Source of the DNA: Verrucomicrobiota bacterium
GTDB taxonomy: Bacteria > Verrucomicrobiota > Verrucomicrobiia > Chthoniobacterales > Terrimicrobiaceae
NCBI GenBank assembly: GCA_026398275.1
Contig: JAPLTF010000024.1
Span: forward strand, 19,115-83,114
Direction of reading: 5' to 3'
DNA: 64,000 nt
The notes under the pieces are model-generated. The model was not told the DNA's origin. It was given only the letters and a program-made list of their open reading frames with translations, and ran no database searches. Made by a program: the position numbers and the translations under genes. Below, piece by piece: positions 57,670 to 64,000 of the stretch (position 1 is the stretch's first letter; each line of letters starts with the position of its first letter).

Positions 57670-59577
57670 ATGCCCAAAGGCCAAAAGCACCCGAAGCAGA
57701 AAACCCCGAAGACCATCGCCGGGACGCGTTCGCTGTCGTCCTTCGTCAAATCGATCTGCGACATCATGCGGCGGTCGAATTGCGCGAGCGCCCTGCAATA
57801 CGTGCCGGAGCTGACATGGATTCTTTTCCTGCGCATCCTCGACGCGCAGGAAAAGCGCGACCGTGAGGCCGCCGAGGCGGTGGGAAAAAGTTTCTCGCCT
57901 GCGCTCTCCAGTCCGTTCCGCTGGCAGGACTGGGCCGCGCCATTCAAAGACGAGGCCGGCCATCCGCAGACCGACGAGGGCAAGCCCTACGGCTGGAAGC
58001 GGCAGGAACTGTTTTCCAAAGGCGACGGAAAGCTCTTCGAGTTCATCAACACCGGGCTGCTGCCGCACCTGCACGCGCTGGACATTGATCCCGCGACCAA
58101 GCTGCCGAACCCAACGGCCACACGGAAGCAGCGGGTGATTGGCCGGATCATGACCGCCGTCGAGCGCGTGCGCGTGGATAGCGAGACGAACCTCCGCGAT
58201 ATTTTGGACAAAGTGGATGAGATCAGCATCGACCATGTGGACGACACGCATTTCTTCACCCTCTCGCAGGTTTATGAAGACCTCCTGCTCAAGATGGGCG
58301 AGAAGAACTCCGACGGCGGACAGTTCTTCACCCCGCGCGAGGTCATCCGCGCGATGGTCCACACGATCCAGCCGGAGCTTGGCCACACGATCTACGACCC
58401 CTGCTGCGGCACCGGCGGATTCCTCGCTGTCGCCTACGAGCACATCACCCGCAATCTCGGCCAGTCCCCCGCCAGCACGGACATCGACACGCTCAAGCAC
58501 GACACGTTCTTCGGCCGGGAAAAGGAGAATCTCGTCTTCCCGATCGCGCTCGCAAACCTCGTGCTCCATGGCATCGACCAGCCGAACCTCTGGCATGGCA
58601 ACACGCTGACCAAACGCGCGACCTACGGCGCGCTCTTCGACAAGGCACCGAAGTTTTTCGACGTGATCCTGACGAACCCGCCGTTCGGCGGCAAGGAGGG
58701 TAAGGACGCGCAGAAAAACTACGCCTACGCGACCGGGAGCACGCAGGTGCTCTTCGTTCAGGACATCCTCGGAGAACTCGCCTCCGACGGCCGCTGCGCG
58801 ATCGTTCTCGACGACGGGTTCCTCTTCCGCAAAGACGAGGATGCTTTTGTCGAGACGAAGCGGAAGCTCGTGGACGAGTGCGACCTGTGGGCGATCGTGA
58901 GCCTGCCCGGCGGGTGCTTCTCCGGTGCGGGCGCGGCCGTGAAGACGAACCTTCTTTTTTTCACCAAGGGAAAGAAGACGACGAAGATTTGGTATTATGA
59001 CCTCACGCATGTGAAAGTCGGCAAGAAGTCGCCGATGACGCTCGCGCATTTCGGCTTCGGCAAGAACGGTGAAGTCCTTGACGACGCCGACCTCCCCGCA
59101 GTGCTCACCGAAGCATGGACAGATGACGAGAACAGCAAAGGGGAATTTCCCAGCTACGCCCGCCTGCTCGCCGTGCGCGGCACCCCCGCCGCCGAAAGCC
59201 GCTACTCATGGACCGTGGACTTCGCCGCCCGCCGCAAGCAGGCCCGCGAGGACAGGAAACCGCATGTCGCCGAGGCGGAAGCCGCCAAGGCCGAAGCCAT
59301 CTCCCTCAAGGAAAAGCTGAAAGCCCTCAAGGCGACGAATCCCAAGGACAAAAAGATCGAAGCGCTGGAGACGAAGATCGGGGAACGCGAAAAAGCCGCC
59401 CGCGACTCACAGTCAAAAGCGGATGCAATCGACGCGGCGGTATTCGACCTCAAAGCCGTGAATCCGAACGCCATTGTGAAAATCGATACCCGGACGCCGG
59501 ACGAAGTGATTCAGAGCATCGAAGAGCAGGGAAGGATTGTGGCCCTATCGCTCAAAACTTTGCGTGAACTGATCTGA
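57670..59577 (+). CDS. hsdM: Type I restriction modification methyltransferase HsdM
   Basis: The 635-residue protein is the adenine-N6 methyltransferase of the type I system. The HsdM N-terminal domain (residues 15-160), the SAM motif in YDPCCGTGGFLAVAYEHI, and the catalytic NPPF in VILTNPPFGGKEGK are intact. The last 120 residues contain a charged coiled coil (EKLKALKATNPKDKKIEALE), used to bind HsdS. The start is ATG 57670. It appears functional, so protection could persist without cleavage. Confidence 0.92.
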   Translation: MPKGQKHPKQKTPKTIAGTRSLSSFVKSICDIMRRSNCASALQYVPELTWILFLRILDAQEKRDREAAEAVGKSFSPALSSPFRWQDWAAPFKDEAGHPQTDEGKPYGWKRQELFSKGDGKLFEFINTGLLPHLHALDIDPATKLPNPTATRKQRVIGRIMTAVERVRVDSETNLRDILDKVDEISIDHVDDTHFFTLSQVYEDLLLKMGEKNSDGGQFFTPREVIRAMVHTIQPELGHTIYDPCCGTGGFLAVAYEHITRNLGQSPASTDIDTLKHDTFFGREKENLVFPIALANLVLHGIDQPNLWHGNTLTKRATYGALFDKAPKFFDVILTNPPFGGKEGKDAQKNYAYATGSTQVLFVQDILGELASDGRCAIVLDDGFLFRKDEDAFVETKRKLVDECDLWAIVSLPGGCFSGAGAAVKTNLLFFTKGKKTTKIWYYDLTHVKVGKKSPMTLAHFGFGKNGEVLDDADLPAVLTEAWTDDENSKGEFPSYARLLAVRGTPAAESRYSWTVDFAARRKQAREDRKPHVAEAEAAKAEAISLKEKLKALKATNPKDKKIEALETKIGEREKAARDSQSKADAIDAAVFDLKAVNPNAIVKIDTRTPDEVIQSIEEQGRIVALSLKTLRELI

Positions 59578-59598
59578 TAACCGGGTAGAATTCCATCT

Positions 59599-59991
59599 AT
59601 GGGACTCTTTCATTCCGGCATGAACTACTGGCAGAAAAAGTCGCTCAGCGACCGTATCCACAAGCAGGGACGTTATGCGCCCACGCCCGCCCCTGACCTG
59701 CCAAGGCCAATTCCCTTGGTATCCACATCCCCGGCGAGCGGCAAAAGTTCCAAACCGAAACCGATGGTTAAAGTGCCGCCCATTCGCCAACGGTCTGCTT
59801 CCATCGGGCGCGCGACAAAAATTCCGTGGCCGGAAAAAGAGCTCCTCGCCAAGTTGCTCTGGGAAAAACCCTCCACTCAAATCGCGGCGGAACTGGGTGT
59901 TTCTGATACGGCGATAAAGAAACACTGCCGACAGCTTGGCATCGCCAAGCCGCCGAGGGGCTACTGGGCGAAACTGTCAGCAAAAAGCTAG
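59599..59991 (+). CDS. Small HTH protein downstream of hsdM
   Basis: The 130-residue protein has a basic, Pro/Ser-rich first half and a helix-turn-helix C-terminus (WPEKELLAKLLWEKPSTQIA, then ELGVSDTAIKKHCRQLG and KPPRGYWAK). The W-P-x-x-x-E-L ... KPPRGYWAK pattern is the HTH found in HNH-type and regulatory proteins that bind DNA. It follows hsdM by 21 bases and may regulate the locus. Confidence 0.65.
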   Translation: MGLFHSGMNYWQKKSLSDRIHKQGRYAPTPAPDLPRPIPLVSTSPASGKSSKPKPMVKVPPIRQRSASIGRATKIPWPEKELLAKLLWEKPSTQIAAELGVSDTAIKKHCRQLGIAKPPRGYWAKLSAKS

Positions 59992-59992
59992 C

Positions 59993-60406
59993 TCACAGCC
60001 GGCCCTCGTCGGCGTCGATGTATTGGAACATCGTCTGGATGTCGTCGCGGGATTCGAAGCCGCTTTCCTTTTTCCGCCGCACCAGGATCTCGGTCACGTC
60101 GTCGTTCCATCCGCGCTTGCTCATGAACCCGTTCCAGACCTCGATCTGCCCGTCGGTCGGTTTGGTTCCGTTGGCGAAGCACCATTCCAGCGCCTGCTGG
60201 TCGTTCAGGCCCCCCGCAACTTGGTCGCGCAGGGAATCGTATTTGACCCCGAGAAAATCCACGCACCGCTCGTCGAATCCCTTGCCGAGGTTCGCATGGA
60301 GGTCGGGATGCAACTCGCCGGCCGCAAGCTGCCGGATCTTTTCGACCATCCGGCCGAAATAAACGATGCCGCCGGTTTTCTCCTGAGGTGACTTTGGGTA
60401 TTTCAT
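59993..60406 (-). CDS. DUF5069 protein
   Basis: The 137-residue protein ([60 protein letters not shown]) fits DUF5069, a family common in Verrucomicrobia and of unknown function. It converges with the HTH protein gene, with one base between the two stops. Confidence 0.85.
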   Translation of the reverse strand: MKYPKSPQEKTGGIVYFGRMVEKIRQLAAGELHPDLHANLGKGFDERCVDFLGVKYDSLRDQVAGGLNDQQALEWCFANGTKPTDGQIEVWNGFMSKRGWNDDVTEILVRRKKESGFESRDDIQTMFQYIDADEGRL

Positions 60407-60490
60407 CGCCCGGATTTTTGCAGGTCGGCGGAAATCGTCACGCCTTCTTTGTTGCCCCCCGGTGGCATGGGAAGGCATGATAGGACGACT

Positions 60491-61276
60491 GTGAACGGAC
60501 CATTGATCATCGCCGGGCGGGAATTTTCTTCGAGGCTGCTGCTGGGGACGGGAAAATTTTCCTCCAACGAGACGATGCGCGACGCGCTGGAGGCGAGCGG
60601 CACGCAGATCGTGACCGTCGCCCTGCGGCGGGCGGATTTGAGCGGGAAGAAGGATCCGTTTGCCAACATCCTGGATTTCGTGGACGGGAAAAAATACCTG
60701 CTGCTTCCGAACACAAGCGGAGCCATGAATGCTGAGGAAGCCGTGCGGCTGGCCCGCCTGGCTGCGGCGGCCGGGCTTCCGATGTGGGTGAAGCTGGAGA
60801 TCCACCCCGACCCGCATTACCTTCTTCCGGACCCTGTCGAAACCCTCGCGGCGGCGGAAGTGCTGGTGAAGGAAGGTTTCACCGTCCTGCCATACATCAA
60901 CGCGGATCCGGTTCTCGCGCGTCGGCTGCAGGATGTCGGCACGGCCACCGTGATGCCTCTCGGCTCGCCGATTGGGAGCAACCGCGGCATCGAGACGCGC
61001 GCCCAGATCGAAATCATCATCAAGCAGGCGACGGTTCCGGTGGTCGTGGATGCCGGGATCGGGGCCCCGAGCCACGCTGCGGAGGCGATCGAGCTCGGCG
61101 CTGACGCCGTGCTCGTGAATACCGCCATCGCCGCCGCGGAAGATCCTGTCCGCATGGCGCGGGCGTTCAGGCAGACGGTCGAAGCCGCCCGCGAGGCGGT
61201 CGAGGCCGGGCTCCCGATGCGCGCTGACCAGGCCTCCGCCACCAGCCCGCTCTCGGCATTCCTCGAAATGCTCTAG
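60491..61276 (+). CDS. thiG: Thiazole synthase
   Basis: ThiG builds the thiazole ring of thiamine from deoxyxylulose phosphate, dehydroglycine and sulfur from ThiS. The GTG at 60491, after an AGGA sequence, gives [20 protein letters not shown], the usual N-terminus; an ATG at 60467 is the alternative. The Schiff-base Lys is in [17 protein letters not shown], and [16 protein letters not shown] and [20 protein letters not shown] complete the (beta/alpha)8 barrel. No other thiamine gene is adjacent. Confidence 0.92.
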   Translation: MNGPLIIAGREFSSRLLLGTGKFSSNETMRDALEASGTQIVTVALRRADLSGKKDPFANILDFVDGKKYLLLPNTSGAMNAEEAVRLARLAAAAGLPMWVKLEIHPDPHYLLPDPVETLAAAEVLVKEGFTVLPYINADPVLARRLQDVGTATVMPLGSPIGSNRGIETRAQIEIIIKQATVPVVVDAGIGAPSHAAEAIELGADAVLVNTAIAAAEDPVRMARAFRQTVEAAREAVEAGLPMRADQASATSPLSAFLEML

Positions 61277-61279
61277 GCC

Positions 61280-63751
61280 ATGTCCTCGGAAATCCTCACC
61301 CCGATGATGCAGCAATATCACGCCGTCCGGCGCGAGCTGCCGACGGGGACGCTGCTGATGTTCAGGCTGGGGGATTTTTACGAAATGTTCGGGGAGGATG
61401 CCCTGTCGGCCGCCCCGGTGCTGAATGTGGCCCTAACCAAGCGCGGGGCGACGCCGATGTGCGGGGTTCCGTTCCATGCCGCGCGCGGATACATCGAAAA
61501 GCTGATTGCTGCCGGATGGCGGGTTGCAATCTGCGACCAGGTCGGCGAGGTCACCGCCGGGAAGTTGGTCCGCCGTGAGGTCTCACAGATTCTCAGTCCG
61601 GGCACGCTCGACGACTTCGGGCTCGATGACCGGAAGCCGAACTACCTTGCCGCAGTCAGCGAACGGAAGGGCGCGTTCGGGCTTTCGTTCGCGGACCTGA
61701 GCACCGGCGAATTCCGGCTTACCGAGCTCGATTCGCTCGCGGCGTTGCTCGACGAGCTTGCGCGGGTGAGCCCGGCGGAGATTCTGATCCCGGACCACCA
61801 AGCGGAGCTCTTTGCCCCGCTCGCGAAACATGCCGTGATGGACGGCTACCTGTTCGAGCACGAGCCCGCCTCGGAAATTTTGCTCGGTCATTTCAAAGTC
61901 CAGTCCCTCGATGGTTTCGGCTGCGGGGATCTTCCAGTCGGGGTGGGATCCGCGGGCGCCCTTCTGCACTACATCACCCGACAAATGCGCCGCCAGGCCG
62001 GCCACCTCCGGCAGCTGCGGCCCTACCGGCGGAGCGCATATCTGATCCTCGACGCCTCGACACAGAGCCACCTGGAACTCGTCACCTCGCGCGCGGGCCG
62101 CGGCATGACGCTGCTCGGCGCCTTGGACCGGACGGCGACGCCCATGGGCGCGAGGCTTCTGCGGGAGTGGGTGCTGCATCCGCTTTGCACCGTCGAGGAA
62201 ATCGAGGCCAGGCAGGACGCCATCGCCGCGCTGCTCGAAGACGCGCTCCTGCTCGGCGACCTCCGTTCGCGGCTGGCCGAGATCCGCGACATCGAGCGGG
62301 CGACCGCACGGCTCGGCGGACCTTCGGGAAATGCCCGCGATCTGGCCGCGCTCTCCCAGTCCCTCGAACGCATCCCGGTTCTTGCCGCAAGCCTCGGGGT
62401 GGCGGACCACTTGCCATCCGAGTTTCTGAGTGGCATGAGCTCGCGCCTGCATTCGCTTCCGGAGCTGACCACACGGCTCCGCTCGGCGCTTGTGGACGAG
62501 CCGCCCGCGCTGGTCCGCGAGGGCGGCATCATCCGCCCCGGGTTTGATCCGGCGCTGGACGAGCTGCGCTCCGCCTCGCATGAGGGAAAAAACTGGATCG
62601 CCACGCTCCAGGAAAAAGAGATCGCGCGCACTGGCGTCAAGTCGCTGAAAGTCCGCTACACCTCGGTCTTCGGGTATTTCATCGAGATCACAAAATCGAA
62701 TTTGTCCTCGGTGCCGGACGATTACATCCGCAAGCAGACGACGGTCAACGGCGAGCGCTACATCACGCCCGAGCTCAAGGAGGTCGAGGGGAAAATCCTC
62801 GGTGCCGACGAGCGATCGCGGGCTCGCGAGATCGAGCTGTTCGCCGGGCTCCGCGCCGACGTGCTCGCCGAGCTGCCGAAGCTCCAGGAAACCGCCAACA
62901 CGCTCGCCACGCTCGACGCGCTCTGCTCGCTCGCCGAGACCGCGCGGCTGCACGGGTATTGCCGACCCGACATCGAGGAAACATCCATCCTGCACATCGA
63001 GGATGGCCGCCATCCGGTTCTCGACCAGCAGCCGGGGGGCGAGAGGTTTGTGCCGAATGACACCGATCTTGGCGCCGAGGGGAAAACCTTTGCGATCCTC
63101 ACCGGGCCGAACATGGCGGGCAAATCCACCTACATCCGCCAGGTGGCACTGCTTGTCCTGCTCGCCCAGATGGGAAGTTACGTCCCCGCAAAATCGATGC
63201 GGGCCGGCCTCGCCGACCGGATCTTCACCCGCGTCGGGGCAAACGACGACCTCGCGCGCGGCCAGTCCACGTTCATGGTCGAGATGAACGAGACCGCGAA
63301 CATCCTTAACAACGCGACCGCGAAGAGCCTCGTCATCCTCGACGAGATCGGCCGCGGGACCTCGACATTCGACGGGCTCTCGATCGCGTGGAGCGTCGCC
63401 GAGTATCTCCACGATACGATCAACTGCCGGACGCTTTTCGCCACCCACTACCACGAGCTCACCGACCTCGAGCGCACCCGCCCCGGCGTCCTCAACCTGA
63501 ACGTCGCCGTCCGCGAGTGGAACGACCAGGTCATCTTCCTGCGGAAAATCGTGCCGGGGCGCGCGGACCAGAGCTACGGGATCCAGGTCGCGCGCCTGGC
63601 CGGGCTCCCCGACGCGATCATCTCCCGCGCCAAAGAAATCCTCGCGAACCTCGAAAAGGCCGAGCTCAACGCCGACGGCGAACCCGCGTTCGCCAAAGGC
63701 CGCCGCAAGCGCCTCGTCCCCGACCCCGCCGCGCAGATGACGATGCTCTGA
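61280..63751 (+). CDS. mutS: DNA mismatch repair protein MutS
   Basis: The 823-residue protein recognises mismatches. The N-terminal domain has FRLGDFYEMFGEDA with the mismatch-contacting Phe-x-Glu pattern (FYE), then the connector and lever regions, and the ATPase domain with GPNMAGKSTYIRQVALL, ILDEIGRGTSTFDGLSIAWS and FATHYHELTDLE. It starts three bases after thiG. The C-terminus is slightly short but complete. Confidence 0.95.
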   Translation: MSSEILTPMMQQYHAVRRELPTGTLLMFRLGDFYEMFGEDALSAAPVLNVALTKRGATPMCGVPFHAARGYIEKLIAAGWRVAICDQVGEVTAGKLVRREVSQILSPGTLDDFGLDDRKPNYLAAVSERKGAFGLSFADLSTGEFRLTELDSLAALLDELARVSPAEILIPDHQAELFAPLAKHAVMDGYLFEHEPASEILLGHFKVQSLDGFGCGDLPVGVGSAGALLHYITRQMRRQAGHLRQLRPYRRSAYLILDASTQSHLELVTSRAGRGMTLLGALDRTATPMGARLLREWVLHPLCTVEEIEARQDAIAALLEDALLLGDLRSRLAEIRDIERATARLGGPSGNARDLAALSQSLERIPVLAASLGVADHLPSEFLSGMSSRLHSLPELTTRLRSALVDEPPALVREGGIIRPGFDPALDELRSASHEGKNWIATLQEKEIARTGVKSLKVRYTSVFGYFIEITKSNLSSVPDDYIRKQTTVNGERYITPELKEVEGKILGADERSRAREIELFAGLRADVLAELPKLQETANTLATLDALCSLAETARLHGYCRPDIEETSILHIEDGRHPVLDQQPGGERFVPNDTDLGAEGKTFAILTGPNMAGKSTYIRQVALLVLLAQMGSYVPAKSMRAGLADRIFTRVGANDDLARGQSTFMVEMNETANILNNATAKSLVILDEIGRGTSTFDGLSIAWSVAEYLHDTINCRTLFATHYHELTDLERTRPGVLNLNVAVREWNDQVIFLRKIVPGRADQSYGIQVARLAGLPDAIISRAKEILANLEKAELNADGEPAFAKGRRKRLVPDPAAQMTML

Positions 63752-63758
63752 CCCGACC

Positions 63759-63789
63759 GGGAGGGCGAGGCTCCGCCCGAGCCGTGATA
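63759..63789. repeat. REP-like unit
   Basis: GGGAGGGCGAGGCTCCGCCC followed by GAGCCGTGATA repeats, with small differences, the unit at 56875-56905 (GGGAGGGCGAAGCTCCGTCT). It lies immediately behind mutS. Confidence 0.5.
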
Positions 63790-63868
63790 TTTTGGCCCAC
63801 GCGGGACTGCCCGGTTTGACCCCGGAGACCAAAGCGCGGTTCTTTGAGCCTCAGCGAGAAGTAACAGT

Positions 63869-64000
63869 TTAGCCCGACAGGTTCAGCTTCGGCGTGGAGG
63901 CGAAAATGACATCCTGGGCGTGGATTGGGGAGGAGCGGAAGAGGGAACGGAACAAGTCGATGACTTTTGCTCCCTGGAGGGCGGCGGTCTGGGCGAGGGA
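63869..64000 (-). CDS. C-terminal end of a possible transposase, partial
   Basis: A minus-strand frame open to the window edge encodes 43 residues that include SLAQTAALQGAKVIDLFRSL and ends at TAA 63869. It resembles the helical end of IS66-like transposases only in a general way. The rest of the gene is outside the window. A chance frame is possible. Confidence 0.35.
   Translation of the reverse strand, partial: SLAQTAALQGAKVIDLFRSLFRSSPIHAQDVIFASTPKLNLSG

Noticed and set aside
60407..60490. TPP riboswitch upstream of thiG
   Set aside because: The 84 bases are too short and the CTGAGA and ACCTGATC-type core elements are missing.

Overview
The window is a high-GC chromosomal segment from a Gram-negative bacterium, most likely a member of the Verrucomicrobia. 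I infer this from the combination of a complete alternative complex III operon joined to a cbb3 oxidase, a PEP-CTERM secreted protein, DUF2723, DUF255, DUF5069 and GYF-type proteins, and many palindromic intergenic repeats. There is no rRNA gene, and I saw no tRNA gene or CRISPR array. The assignment rests on recognised protein families, not on a database search.

Layout. 1-1310: a frameshifted RelE-type toxin-antitoxin pair and a VapBC pair. 1404-12987: mostly housekeeping and envelope genes (DUF255 thioredoxin-like protein, TPR protein, DUF2723 membrane protein, PEP-CTERM protein, PAS histidine kinase, guaB, an M14-type deacylase). 13030-20400: an accessory island with two VapBC pairs, HicBA, an intact and a broken copy of a zeta-like kinase module, a cysteine desulfurase, two DUF4926 proteins, a helicase remnant, and a 751-residue methyltransferase-HNH-S24 peptidase fusion. 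20537-21919: two secreted proteins around a snap-back repeat. 22098-34297: one tightly packed respiratory operon, actABCDEF, then a small membrane protein, ccoS, ccoN, ccoO, a monohaem ccoP-like gene and a CuA-bearing coxB. 34346-43165: glycosyltransferase, GH1 glycosidase, transporter, fluoride exporter with DUF190, small membrane proteins, an SPFH pair and polyphosphate glucokinase. 43314-53121: central metabolism (sucB, sucA, atpDC, hisS, coaB, purH). 53268-59991: a type I restriction-modification locus whose HsdR has lost its Walker A region and whose hsdS and hsdM are separated by HigBA, a RhuM remnant and VapBC. 59993-63751: DUF5069, thiG, mutS. The window ends in the C-terminus of a possible transposase.

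How the genes work together. The respiratory operon would move electrons from quinol through alternative complex III to a cbb3-type oxidase, with the CuA subunit as an unusual extra electron entry point. The accessory regions hold nine toxin-antitoxin loci or remnants, a damaged restriction system and a putatively self-cleaving nuclease fusion, a typical defence-island mixture in which several genes are decaying by frameshift or internal deletion.

The most promising undescribed item is the fusion at 18137-20392. It carries a SAM methyltransferase fold, an HNH nuclease motif and a LexA/UmuD-like peptidase that keeps both catalytic residues and an Ala-Gly cleavage site, which suggests a nuclease effector released by DNA-damage-triggered self-cleavage.
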